Under the pieces are notes generated by a model, which did not search any database, was not told where the DNA came from, and saw only the letters and a program-made list of their open reading frames with translations. A stretch of 15,630 nt of DNA from an uncultured Clostridia bacterium (GTDB lineage: Bacteria; Bacillota; Clostridia; Christensenellales; UBA1242): assembly GCA_934725745.1 (NCBI GenBank), contig CAKVCH010000002.1:1-15630 (forward strand), written 5' to 3'. Position numbers and translations under genes: made by a program. Position 1 is the first letter of the stretch. Each line of letters begins with the position of its first letter. Shown in pieces: positions 7,191 to 15,127 of the stretch.

Positions 7191-8213
7191 TTACAAATAA
7201 TTATGCACAATATCTCTAAGCGCCAAGCACATTCCGTTATATCTCCCGTTTAAAAAGCGGTCAATAATTTCAAAGCAAGATTGCTCTTTTTTGTCCAAAT
7301 TTTGCTTGTACGCGCTCTTATTTGTCGCCTTAGAATACATTACAATATCGACACTATTGAGTGCTTTTTGATAGCCCAAAAATTCGTCTTTATAGCCCGT
7401 TTTTTCGAGTTGTATTCTCTCTAAAATTGAGATAATATTGTTCTTTGTTCCACTCGTCATCCCTTCTGTCAAACTATCTTTCCTAAGTTTTCCTAAGGTT
7501 TCTAAAATGCGCTCATTTGTTTCTTTTAGCATCGTCGAATTATCGTACCAAGTCTTAACTTCGCCATAAGGATTGGAAAATTCAAAATGCTTTAAAGCAT
7601 AGTCATACGCCACTTCTGACAAAACTTGAAGGTCATAAAAAAGTGCGTCTTTTAATTCCCCGTCGCTAAGTTCGCCCGCCGTGTAGCCAGTAAAATAGTG
7701 CTCAAAATATATTGGGCTAAAATAGTCATTTAAAGTGTTTAACTTTTCAATCAAATTATTGCACGAAACAACAAGTTCTTGATATTTTAGATTGCCTTTA
7801 CTACTTTCATAGATTGACCTATTTGACGCAACAGACATACTTGCGTCACGCACATCTTTTAGTTTTTCATAGGTCTTATTTAGTTCGTCTTTGTTGAATT
7901 TTCTTAAAGTGTAAGTAATATCCTTTCCTTGCCTTGACGCAACGCCAAAAAATAGTCCCGCCTCAGCGGACAAAAAGTTGTCATAGCAAAGCGGAAAGAT
8001 ATACGCCTTATCATTTTGCAAACTTGACGCTTGAACGACCTTTTCCGTATCAACACCCACTTGAAGAAAACCTTGCGTGTCACCCACATATGTTAAAACT
8101 TCTTTGTACATTGAGTTTATATCATCAGGCGTGTAATTTGTCCCGCACCCCGTCAAAGCAAATACGCTAAGGGACAAAACAAACAAAATACAAATTGTAA
8201 TAAACTTTTTCAT
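7191..8213 (-). CDS. predicted lipoprotein of unknown function
   Basis: A 340-residue protein with a clear lipoprotein signal: MKKF, a hydrophobic stretch and the lipobox ALTGC with Cys23. The mature part should sit on the outer face of the membrane. It is predicted mostly helical, with long polar helices (for example about residues 110-165 and 220-290), and contains four further cysteines. I recognise no family or catalytic motif. The ATG is preceded by a strong GGGGGAG. The gene starts 10 bases after the stop of the 298-residue membrane-anchored protein, which is also helical, extracytoplasmic and of unknown function. The two probably form one envelope module transcribed into gltX. The C-terminal codons include TTATGCACA, a chance DnaA-box match. 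Confidence 0.8.
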   Translation of the reverse strand: MKKFITICILFVLSLSVFALTGCGTNYTPDDINSMYKEVLTYVGDTQGFLQVGVDTEKVVQASSLQNDKAYIFPLCYDNFLSAEAGLFFGVASRQGKDITYTLRKFNKDELNKTYEKLKDVRDASMSVASNRSIYESSKGNLKYQELVVSCNNLIEKLNTLNDYFSPIYFEHYFTGYTAGELSDGELKDALFYDLQVLSEVAYDYALKHFEFSNPYGEVKTWYDNSTMLKETNERILETLGKLRKDSLTEGMTSGTKNNIISILERIQLEKTGYKDEFLGYQKALNSVDIVMYSKATNKSAYKQNLDKKEQSCFEIIDRFLNGRYNGMCLALRDIVHNYL

Positions 8214-8223
8214 TCGTCTCCCC

Positions 8224-9120
8224 CTATTTTAAATTTGCGTCAAAGAACGCCTTTGCGTCTTTTGCCTTTTCACGCAAAGCATTGTTAACAGTTGCAATAT
8301 ATCCATCGTAATTTTTTGCCCACGAAAAGATGTTAAGTGAGTTCAAATTATTAACATATTTTTGAAGGTTTGTGTCATTCGCCATATTTTGGTTACTAAA
8401 AGTATTCATTTTTGAGCAATATGAACGATACAACGCATACGACGCGTCTGTCCCAAGAACAATTCTTTTTTCTGGCATTTTTTCGACATTTTCTTCGGAA
8501 AACACATTTTCTACAACACGGCTAGACAGTCCTGTCCTAACAATCATCTTTTGAAAATCATAGGATTCAACTTTTACAACATTTATCTTGGTCGCCTTGT
8601 ACAAATCAAGTTGCAAGGTTGCAATGCAGTCGTAAAGATTTCTATATTTATACAAAAAATCCCTTTCGCAAGTAATGACAAGTTTTGACGCGTACTCAAT
8701 GCCTTCGCTAGCGTTAGAATAGGCTGTCATATAGTCTGAATAAGACTTTTCGCAATTTTCTTTTGCCGTGACACACTTTTTAAAATCTTCGATAATTACA
8801 TTTTGCTCGCCCTTTGAAATTGTGTCGTCAATTGCCAAAAAGTCAAGGTAATAGTCAAGCGAATCTTTTGTCGTCAAAATTATATCACTTAAAAAACTTG
8901 CATACGGGTCGTTTGGCGCACCGTGAGACGATTTAATATTTGCGCTTACCCTATCCGACAATTCTTCAAGCCCCAAAGTGGACTTATGAGTAGTGACATA
9001 ATTGTACGCTTCGTAAACAATATTGTTACTAGAAATAACGGCAATGCACGAAAAAACGATTATGCCGACAAACGACATAAACATAATAACTTTTAGCACT
9101 ACCGTCCAAAACTTTTTCAT
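8224..9120 (-). CDS. membrane-anchored extracytoplasmic protein of unknown function, operon-first gene
   Basis: A 298-residue protein with one N-terminal hydrophobic helix (about residues 8-30) followed by a long, mostly helical exported domain with five or so cysteines. No lipobox of normal form is present (the nearest is VFSC), so it is probably anchored by an uncleaved helix. I know no family for it. It leads the transcription unit 9120 to 5135, followed 10 bases later by a lipoprotein gene of similar helical character and then by gltX. No ribosome binding site precedes the ATG; a consensus-like promoter ends 6 bases before it, so the mRNA should be leaderless. Downstream Met codons (residues 13 and 15) would remove half of the membrane helix, supporting the first ATG. 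Confidence 0.75.
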   Translation of the reverse strand: MKKFWTVVLKVIMFMSFVGIIVFSCIAVISSNNIVYEAYNYVTTHKSTLGLEELSDRVSANIKSSHGAPNDPYASFLSDIILTTKDSLDYYLDFLAIDDTISKGEQNVIIEDFKKCVTAKENCEKSYSDYMTAYSNASEGIEYASKLVITCERDFLYKYRNLYDCIATLQLDLYKATKINVVKVESYDFQKMIVRTGLSSRVVENVFSEENVEKMPEKRIVLGTDASYALYRSYCSKMNTFSNQNMANDTNLQKYVNNLNSLNIFSWAKNYDGYIATVNNALREKAKDAKAFFDANLK

Positions 9121-9126
9121 ATTTAT

Positions 9127-9155
9127 ATTTTAACAAATATAATTTTTGGTGTCAA
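9127..9155 (-). promoter_or_regulatory. consensus promoter of the gltX operon, placed for a leaderless transcript
   Basis: The minus strand has a perfect -35 TTGACA (9155-9150), a 17-base spacer and TAAAAT as -10 (9132-9127). The expected start, 7 bases downstream, is position 9120, the A of the ATG. The six intervening bases are ATAAAT, with no Shine-Dalgarno sequence. The geometry is identical to the promoter at 2242-2270. Confidence 0.85.
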
Positions 9156-9239
9156 TGTGTTTAATGTAATAAAAAATTTTTAAAAGATGTTTCTTTATTT
9201 TATAAACTGTTAAAAAATACAACTTCTAATTTTACTCTA

Positions 9240-9277
9240 AAAAGGCTTAGAATCTATAAAAAAACTCTAAACCTTTT
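9240..9277 (-). terminator. hairpin downstream of rmuC
   Basis: On the minus strand AAAAGGTTTAGA and TCTAAGCCTTTT form a 12-bp stem (one G-U pair) with a 14-base T-rich loop. The 3' arm ends in five Ts. It lies about 110 bases after the rmuC stop and before the promoter of the gltX operon, so it is the likely rmuC terminator. Confidence 0.6.
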
Positions 9278-9355
9278 CAACTCTATAATAAAAGCAACCT
9301 TTTTGTACTCTTTTAATTAAAATGTTTTTTTAAAATTGGCAAAATTATCCTAAAT

Positions 9356-9386
9356 TTATCCACAAAAGGCACAAAAATGTGAATAA
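9356..9386. promoter_or_regulatory. pair of inverted consensus DnaA boxes
   Basis: TTATCCACA (9356-9364, plus strand) and TTATTCACA (9386-9378, minus strand) both match TTATNCACA exactly and face each other across 13 bases. They lie immediately downstream of the rmuC stop codon in an AT-rich spacer. They are likely DnaA binding sites by sequence; two boxes alone do not make an origin. Confidence 0.5.
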
Positions 9387-10691
9387 CTAAAAGTCAATCA
9401 AATCCGTAGGGTCGGTCGCGTCAATAACCTTTTCTCCGTCATCAATATCTGCGACATCTTTAAGTTTTCGTTGGATTGTTTTTGTCTTTTTCGTCGCAAA
9501 ATCAAGGGTGGATGACGCTTCGTCAATCTTCTTTTGAGTTTTTGCAAGAAGTTCGACAAATTTGTTAAACTCCATTTTGAAAACGCTCAATGTATTCCAA
9601 ATTTCGCTACTTCTTTTCTCAATTGCAAGGGTCTTAAAGCCCATTTGAAGAGAGTTTAAAAGTGCCGTTAGCGTCGTTGGCCCGCACACCATAATTTTGT
9701 ATTTATGTTGCAATGTTTCAACAAGCGCAGGACGCCTAATGACTTCAGCGTACAAACCTTCAACTGGCAAATACATAACGGCAAAATCGGTCGTTGTAGG
9801 TGGGTCAATGTACTTTTCGCAAATTGATTTTGCTTCTTCTTTTATGCGTAGTTCAAGGTTTTTAAGTTGTACATCCATTTCTTGAATATCATTCTTTTCG
9901 CTCGCCGAGCAAAGCCTTGAATAGTCTTCCATTGGAAATTTTGCGTCAATTGGAAGGAGTAAGTCGCCGTCATTTTTCCCTGGCAATACAACCGCAAAAT
10001 CGACCTTTTCTTGAGAGTTCTTCTTGACCTGAACTTGCTCTTTGTATTGGCTCTTGGACAAAATTTGTTCAAGAAGACTACTAAGTTGCACTTCGCCCCA
10101 ACCGCCACGAGTTTTAACATTTGTAAGCACCCTTTTAAGGTCGCCAACTCCAGTCGCCAAACTTTGCATTTCGCCTATTCCCTTTGACACAGTGTCTAGC
10201 CCTTGCGTGATAATCTTGACACTTTCGCCAAGTCGCTTTTCAAGAGTGGACGACAATTTTTCGTCAACAGTTTGACGCATTTGTTCGAGTTTTCGCTCGT
10301 TTCTATCTTGTAAACTCTTTAAATTTTCGTTGATAATGTCTGAAATTCTATTTAATTTAGAGTCATTATCTTTCAACATTTCATTAAGTCGTGATTCAAT
10401 ATTTTGAAGATGTTGAGTTTGATTTCCAGCCAATTTTGAAAAATAATCGGACACATTTTTGTTTGATGCCGTTACAGATTCTAAAACAAGTTGGTTGAGT
10501 TGCCTATTATGTTCGTTGCTTAATTCAAACAAGTTTTTTATAGTTTTTTCAAGATATTCATTTTGCTTTTTTATCTCTTCAATGACATTTCTTCCGTCAA
10601 AATCATCTTTCTTTTTAGGTCGCATAACAACAATCAAAACCGTGTTTAATATTGTTAAAATTGAAAGTGCTATAAATATGTAAAGTTCCAT
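9387..10691 (-). CDS. rmuC: RmuC-family DNA recombination protein
   Basis: A 434-residue protein with an N-terminal membrane helix (about residues 3-22), a long coiled coil (about 40-170) and the RmuC domain. Domain hallmarks are TRGGWGEVQL, LPIDAKFP, TTDFAVMYLPVEGLYAEV and a GPTTLTALLNSLQMG segment, in the normal order. RmuC has a nuclease-like (PD-(D/E)XK-related) fold and limits inversions at short inverted repeats in E. coli; its biochemical action is not settled. The length is normal. I start at the ATG at 10691, which has AAGGGA about 8 bases upstream and directly begins the membrane helix. An in-frame ATG at 10754 would add 21 polar residues and lies upstream of the promoter. It is transcribed alone, divergent from the VanW gene. 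Confidence 0.92.
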   Translation of the reverse strand: MELYIFIALSILTILNTVLIVVMRPKKKDDFDGRNVIEEIKKQNEYLEKTIKNLFELSNEHNRQLNQLVLESVTASNKNVSDYFSKLAGNQTQHLQNIESRLNEMLKDNDSKLNRISDIINENLKSLQDRNERKLEQMRQTVDEKLSSTLEKRLGESVKIITQGLDTVSKGIGEMQSLATGVGDLKRVLTNVKTRGGWGEVQLSSLLEQILSKSQYKEQVQVKKNSQEKVDFAVVLPGKNDGDLLLPIDAKFPMEDYSRLCSASEKNDIQEMDVQLKNLELRIKEEAKSICEKYIDPPTTTDFAVMYLPVEGLYAEVIRRPALVETLQHKYKIMVCGPTTLTALLNSLQMGFKTLAIEKRSSEIWNTLSVFKMEFNKFVELLAKTQKKIDEASSTLDFATKKTKTIQRKLKDVADIDDGEKVIDATDPTDLIDF

Positions 10692-10710
10692 TTTTCTTTC
10701 CCTTTTATTT

Positions 10711-10738
10711 ATTGTAACAACTTTTTTAATAAAGTCAT
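10711..10738 (-). promoter_or_regulatory. promoter of rmuC
   Basis: On the minus strand an extended -10, TGtTACAAT (10719-10711), is preceded after 16 bases by ATGACT (10738-10733), four of six matches to the -35 consensus. The predicted start near 10704 gives a very short leader that still holds the AAGGGA ribosome binding site. Confidence 0.6.
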
Positions 10739-10896
10739 AACAAAATTTGCTCATTTTAAAAATATTTTTTTAGTTATTTAAAACAATAAAAACAATACAA
10801 AAATATTTTCTTGTCTTTTAAAATTTTTCTTCAAACACTCTTATAAATGCGGGCTTCTAACTTTTTTAAAACATATGTATCAATATTTTTTAAATA

Positions 10897-10902
10897 TATA
10901 AT
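10897..10902 (+). promoter_or_regulatory. -10 box upstream of the VanW gene
   Basis: A perfect TATAAT lies 33 bases before the ATG at 10936, in an AT-rich divergent spacer. No good -35 box is seen. The only ribosome-binding-like sequence, AGGA, is just two bases before the ATG, which is too close to be ideal. A weaker CATACT (10924-10929) lies six bases before the ATG and would give a leaderless start. Confidence 0.4.
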
Positions 10903-10935
10903 CATACTTTTCCCTAAATTACTCATACTAGGATT

Positions 10936-12387
10936 ATGAAAAATTGGAAGATGATTTTTAAAAAAATAAGGAGCATCGCGATTACCTTTATTTTGTGTTT
11001 TGTTATCCCTTTTCTTGTCTTTTTTGTTACAAGTACAATCAGAGATAGACTTGAAAAGCTTGAAGACGGCTACACTCTTTGTGGTGTCGATTTGTCTCGT
11101 CTTGACGGACTAGAAGCCGAAAAAAAGATAGAAAATGCGTTAAAAGACTGCAACGCGCCACTTCAAATCACATTACATTTTGAAAATAAAATTTGGGCTT
11201 TTACAGAAAAAGATTTTGACATAAAAAGTGACATTCACATTGTCCTTGAAAAACTCCAACAATCGTCTCGTCACGACAAAATTAGGACAATTAGGAAGAT
11301 AAAAGCAATGGGCTTTGACAACAAAGTAGCCACCAATTTTGTTCTAACTAATTTAGGCGAAAAACTAGATAAAGTCGCCCAAGAGATTGACATTTTGCCA
11401 AGTAACGCCGACGCAAATTTTGACACAAGCGCTGGAATATTTGTAATAAAAGAAGAAAAAAAAGGTCGCACTCTTGATAAAGAAAAGGTCTATGACGAAA
11501 TTGTAAATAAAATCAAAACATCTTCAAATATTGACATAGAACTTTCAACAAAAGAAGTTTTGCCCGAAGTTAAAACTTGCGACATAAAGCGTGCGACAAA
11601 AAAACAAGCCGAATTTTCGACTAGTTATGTCAATTCTAATGTGGACAGAAAAAATAATGTTAAACTCGCCGTTGAATCGCTAAACGGCTACAAAGTTTTG
11701 CCTGGGGAGACTTTTTCTTTCAACAAGGCACTCGGAAAACGCACGATTGATAAAGGATATAAGGAAGCAAATATCATAAAAGACGGCGCGTTTGTTAAAG
11801 GCGTCGGGGGTGGGGTTTGCCAAGTGTCGTCAACGCTATATAACGCCCTTCTTTTAGCAAATATTGAAGTCACCGAAGCACACAAGCACTCCCTTCCCGT
11901 GTCCTATGTTGAGCCTTGTCTTGACGCGATGGTTTCGTGGGGGACAAGCGATTTAAAATTTGTCAACACAAGCGACTTGCCCGTTTTTATCACGGGAAAA
12001 GCGGACGGAAAAAATATAAAATTTACCATTTATGGCGACACAAATAAGGAAAATTTAGTAATCAAAACAAAGGGCGTAAAAATCAAAACAATTCCCGCCT
12101 TTAAGGACAAAATTATAGTTGATAAAGAAGGAAAATATGCCGATAAAATTATGTTTAAAGGCGAATTTCTCCGTGTCAAAAACGCAAAAGATGGATACGA
12201 AGCAAAGAGTTTTATTGAATACTATAAGGACGGTAAACTCGTCAAAACAAAACAACTTCGCCACGCGACCTATGACGCCCAGCAAGGAATTTTGTACGAA
12301 GGCGCAAGCACTCTCCCAGACGATATGACTCTTCCTAAATCCGACACATTCATCCTTTCCCCAAACTCGATTACAACAAGCAATTAG
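10936..12387 (+). CDS. VanW-domain, YoaR-like membrane-anchored cell-wall protein
   Basis: A 483-residue protein anchored by an N-terminal helix (about residues 13-33). Residues 45-210 resemble the putative peptidoglycan-binding region that precedes VanW in YoaR-type proteins. The VanW domain spans about 240-368 and shows its best-conserved stretch, GGGVCQVSSTLYNA at 291-304 (with Cys295), then HKHSLPVSYVEP and FVNTSDLPVFI. The remaining 110 residues form a Lys-rich, beta-type tail in the position where many homologues have a G5 domain. VanW proteins are widespread in Clostridia apart from vancomycin-resistance clusters; the role is assumed to be at the cell wall. No other van gene is near, so it should not be read as a resistance gene. 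It converges with the transglutaminase gene on a shared terminator. Confidence 0.9.
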   Translation: MKNWKMIFKKIRSIAITFILCFVIPFLVFFVTSTIRDRLEKLEDGYTLCGVDLSRLDGLEAEKKIENALKDCNAPLQITLHFENKIWAFTEKDFDIKSDIHIVLEKLQQSSRHDKIRTIRKIKAMGFDNKVATNFVLTNLGEKLDKVAQEIDILPSNADANFDTSAGIFVIKEEKKGRTLDKEKVYDEIVNKIKTSSNIDIELSTKEVLPEVKTCDIKRATKKQAEFSTSYVNSNVDRKNNVKLAVESLNGYKVLPGETFSFNKALGKRTIDKGYKEANIIKDGAFVKGVGGGVCQVSSTLYNALLLANIEVTEAHKHSLPVSYVEPCLDAMVSWGTSDLKFVNTSDLPVFITGKADGKNIKFTIYGDTNKENLVIKTKGVKIKTIPAFKDKIIVDKEGKYADKIMFKGEFLRVKNAKDGYEAKSFIEYYKDGKLVKTKQLRHATYDAQQGILYEGASTLPDDMTLPKSDTFILSPNSITTSN

Positions 12388-12490
12388 GTCTTGCATTTAA
12401 TCAAAATAATTTATGCAAACTGCAACATTTTTAATCTATAGTTTTGCTACTTAAAATACTCACAACTACGCACCAAAATTTTACCAATAA

Positions 12491-12685
12491 ACTAAAATTT
12501 CCACGCCCCGTATTTGCTCAATAAAAATAGAAGATTTAAAATTGATTGAAGAACGCCACGCAAGCGATGAATGGATTTTAGCAGAACTCCCACTAAACGA
12601 CCCAAAATGATGGTGCAAGGTTGAAAACGGATTTATAATAAATTTACTTGGCGAACACAAAATTCCTTATAATTATAATAGTTAG
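12491..12685 (+). pseudogene. decayed gene remnant with in-frame stop
   Basis: One reading frame from 12491 to the TAG at 12685 looks protein-coding (KISTPRICSIKIEDLK, then WILAELPLNDPK) but is cut by a TGA at about 12608. After the TGA it continues as WCKVENGFIINLLGEH to the TAG. It has no ATG start with a ribosome binding site, and upstream the same frame has two further TAA stops (12488 and 12452). The frame ends six bases before a strong terminator, as a real gene would. I do not recognise the family. The most likely reading is a dead gene. TGA readthrough is unlikely, because tryptophan is written TGG in the intact genes and the small gene at the right end uses TGA as its stop. Confidence 0.45.
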
Positions 12686-12690
12686 GATTG

Positions 12691-12727
12691 AAAAAAGAGC
12701 AACCCATCAAAAAGTTGCTCTTTTTTT
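12691..12727. terminator. bidirectional intrinsic terminator between convergent genes
   Basis: AAAAAAGAGCAAC and GTTGCTCTTTTTTT form a 13-bp perfect stem with a 10-base loop. T-runs follow on both strands, so it can end transcription of the VanW gene and the remnant from the left and of the transglutaminase gene from the right. Confidence 0.92.
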
Positions 12728-12752
12728 ACTTATAAAAAACTACTAAAAAGTC

Positions 12753-14831
12753 CTATTCTCCAAAAATGACAAAAAGAAGATTGTCCGACACATCTTTTAT
12801 ATACTTATAATTTGCGCTGATTTTGCCCGTTCGTGCAAGATATTCGAGTCTATTTTGCACCGTATCGTCAAGCCAAAGTCTGCTATAATTTTTATCAATC
12901 ATCATCTCGACATAATTTGAAGTTTTTTCTGACGCTTTATATTCATTGTAAGTCGCGATAATAACCGCGTCAAAATCATCGTTATTTTCAATATAAAGGT
13001 CGACAAAAATGTTTTCGCCGTCTTTTTCACATTCAATTTTTGTGTTTTTATAATATCCATAGTCTTTTGAATCTTCCAATTCAATTATAGGATAATAAAT
13101 CTCTCTTTCCTTATCATCTTGCTTAAACAAAAAATATGTGTGAGTCAAAAATTGATATTTTTTGCTTTCGCCCGCGATACTATTGTCTTCAAGGCGCCCT
13201 TCACCCCAAGTACAATCGACATAGTAATGTCCCGCTTCGAGATTTCTTTCCGCGTCCGCTTTCAAACTGACCCTATTCCACGCGTGTTGTCCGCCACTGA
13301 CCGCGCCGTTTACTTTCTCGCACTCAATGCCTTCAATATTGCACATAAGTGAATATGCTTTTGCAAGCCCGTCGCACACGGCGTAGTGGGTTGTACTTCC
13401 AAAATCATAGAACACGCCTTCAAGATAAAAGCAACTATACTCGCCAAAATCGCTGACAAGGAAACTCCCCACTTCTTCCATATAACTATAAATAGTCCAA
13501 TCATAAACGATTTCGCCCGTCAAATAGTTATAAATATTAAGTGCTTTTTCGTATTCTGAAAGTTCGTCGCTGTTATTTATGCGCTTTAAAACCGCGAGAG
13601 CGTTTTCATAAACTGCCTTTGCAACATCACTTTTCCCTTCCACAAAAACTGGTCGCCCGCCGTTTTGCACAACCATAAAGAGTTGTTCCGTGTTATATAC
13701 GACAACTTCGTCCGCTACATAATTTCCGCTTTGTCCACGCCTTTTATCAAGCGTAGTCAAGGACTTGTCCGCCCTTTCTTCGTCGATAGCAAAATGTCTC
13801 TCGCCCGCAGTTTTTTCTATATATGGCACTTCAAATTGGTCATAAATCTCGTATCTACTTTCTTCGACTCGTGCCTTTTGCTCATCCGACAACTTGTTCA
13901 TATCAAGTTTACTGCTATCTTTTGTAAAATTTTCTGGCAAGTAATATGTAAAATTAGACAAAGTCGCCACATTTCCATTTAAAACAGCGTAAATTGGAAG
14001 GTCGTTTACAGCGTTATACTCTGGATAGTCCTCAATTGCATCAAAAACAAGTGAATTTATGTTTGAACTAGTTATTTCATTCGTATTTACATAAAAATTT
14101 ACGCCCGATTGACGATATAAAATACTTCTCCAAACAAACGAAACAAGTTCTTCCTTGCTCTCAACAACATAATCAAGCCACTTCCCGCCATAAAAAAACT
14201 CACCACGACGCAAAAAGTCGTTTTTATAAAAAGCACGATAAGTCATTTCTTCCGTCACCGAAAGGCTTTTCCCGTTCTCGTCTTTTATCTCGTTTCCGCC
14301 TTCAAAAGGTGTAAATTTAATTGTATATGTGCCATCATTTACAAAAATATCGTCAAAATACTCGCTAACAACAACACAAAAAATGTCGTCATCAACATTC
14401 TTTAATTCTTGGTCTATGTAATGAACGGTTTTGTTTTGTATAACATTTTGGTCGTCATCAAAAAAAATGATTGTATAATTTTTAATTTTACAATCAATTT
14501 TATTGGTGCCTAGGCGCTGATATTCAATTTCTTGAAGGTAACTCTCTTCCGCCACCTTTTTATCCCCAACCGATACGCTAACCACAAATTGAAAGCAATT
14601 ATCTTTATCCGCAACCTTGTCCTTTTTCACGACATAAGAAGCACTACGCTCATTATCTACTTCGACAGAGTAGGAAGTCGCGTTTTTGACCGTGTTAAAG
14701 GTCACAAACTTTCTTGACCCTGTCATAACATTGTCACCCGAGTGGTTAAAAATGAAATACCCTAAAACCCCGAGTGCCACAAACGATAGGACGAGAAAAA
14801 TATATAAACACAGTTTTGCCCGTTTTTTCAC
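12753..14831 (-). CDS. membrane-anchored transglutaminase-like cysteine protein
   Basis: A 692-residue exported protein anchored by an N-terminal helix (about residues 8-28). The C-terminal half holds a transglutaminase-like (papain-fold) domain at about 425-570. The catalytic triad is visible: Cys486 in YAVCDGLAKAYSLMC, His516 in GGQHAWNRV and Asp539 in YYVDCTWGEG. Such domains in bacteria are usually cysteine peptidases or cell-surface enzymes, not true cross-linkers. The first 400 residues show no recognised domain; they begin with a beta-rich stretch (about 40-100). The start is GTG with a strong AAGGGAGG 8 bases upstream. It is monocistronic, with a TATAAT promoter and the terminator shared with the VanW gene. 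It may act on cell-wall or surface peptides, but this is inference. Confidence 0.85.
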   Translation of the reverse strand: MKKRAKLCLYIFLVLSFVALGVLGYFIFNHSGDNVMTGSRKFVTFNTVKNATSYSVEVDNERSASYVVKKDKVADKDNCFQFVVSVSVGDKKVAEESYLQEIEYQRLGTNKIDCKIKNYTIIFFDDDQNVIQNKTVHYIDQELKNVDDDIFCVVVSEYFDDIFVNDGTYTIKFTPFEGGNEIKDENGKSLSVTEEMTYRAFYKNDFLRRGEFFYGGKWLDYVVESKEELVSFVWRSILYRQSGVNFYVNTNEITSSNINSLVFDAIEDYPEYNAVNDLPIYAVLNGNVATLSNFTYYLPENFTKDSSKLDMNKLSDEQKARVEESRYEIYDQFEVPYIEKTAGERHFAIDEERADKSLTTLDKRRGQSGNYVADEVVVYNTEQLFMVVQNGGRPVFVEGKSDVAKAVYENALAVLKRINNSDELSEYEKALNIYNYLTGEIVYDWTIYSYMEEVGSFLVSDFGEYSCFYLEGVFYDFGSTTHYAVCDGLAKAYSLMCNIEGIECEKVNGAVSGGQHAWNRVSLKADAERNLEAGHYYVDCTWGEGRLEDNSIAGESKKYQFLTHTYFLFKQDDKEREIYYPIIELEDSKDYGYYKNTKIECEKDGENIFVDLYIENNDDFDAVIIATYNEYKASEKTSNYVEMMIDKNYSRLWLDDTVQNRLEYLARTGKISANYKYIKDVSDNLLFVIFGE

Positions 14832-14839
14832 CTTGGCTT

Positions 14840-14847
14840 CCTCCCTT
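14840..14847 (-). promoter_or_regulatory. strong ribosome binding site that fixes the GTG start of the transglutaminase-like gene
   Basis: AAGGGAGG on the minus strand sits 8 bases before the GTG at 14831. This near-perfect Shine-Dalgarno sequence contrasts with the leaderless-looking starts elsewhere in the window. Confidence 0.85.
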
Positions 14848-14865
14848 AAAATTTTCTACATATCT

Positions 14866-14871
14866 ATTATA
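14866..14871 (-). promoter_or_regulatory. -10 box of the transglutaminase-like gene
   Basis: A perfect TATAAT on the minus strand predicts a start near 14859 and a leader of about 28 bases containing the ribosome binding site. The -35 region (TTTTAA or TTTAAA at 16-17 bases) is a poor match. Confidence 0.55.
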
Positions 14872-14879
14872 CTCTACTT

Positions 14880-15127
14880 GCCCAAAATTTAAAATAGTTT
14901 CTTCCTATTTTTTTAAAAATTTTTCGACATTTTTTGTAAAACGCCTTGTCTCGCTCTTTTAAATATGTCGTCACTAATATTTAAAGCCCCTTTGCATTTA
15001 TTATTTTATTTTAAAACTGCTTTAGAATAGTTTAAAAAATTAAAAACCACAAGCAAAAAAATTCTCTCAACTCAATTTTTCGCTTACAAAAATACATAAT
15101 TTTCTTTGCTATTCCCAAAATAAATAT
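14880..15127. other. AT-rich divergent spacer
   Basis: This stretch separates the transglutaminase-like gene (minus) from the 63-residue gene (plus). It is very AT-rich with many A and T runs and short TTTAAA-type blocks. Upstream of the plus-strand gene I see only weak -10 candidates (CATAAT near 15095, CAAAAT at 15116) and no ribosome binding site. No RNA gene or clear repeat is visible. Confidence 0.4.

Noticed and set aside
7201..7209. Third DnaA box TTATGCACA
   Set aside because: It lies inside the last codons of a gene, stands alone, and about one such match is expected by chance in this window.
10692..10754. Longer rmuC start at 10754
   Set aside because: The extra 21 codons overlap the predicted promoter and lie before the ribosome binding site. 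The ATG at 10691 begins the membrane helix directly.
10936..12387. VanW protein taken as vancomycin resistance
   Set aside because: No vanA/B ligase, vanH, vanX or regulator is nearby, and stand-alone VanW-domain proteins are common in susceptible Clostridia.
12055..12396. Open frame of 113 codons on the minus strand under the VanW gene
   Set aside because: It lies opposite a clearly coding gene with a conserved family domain, has no ribosome binding site and shows no protein-like motif.
12600..12612. TGA recoded as tryptophan or selenocysteine in the frame at 12491-12685
   Set aside because: Intact genes use TGG for Trp and hold no in-frame TGA, the 47-residue gene stops with TGA, and the frame has other TAA stops upstream. 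Gene decay is simpler.
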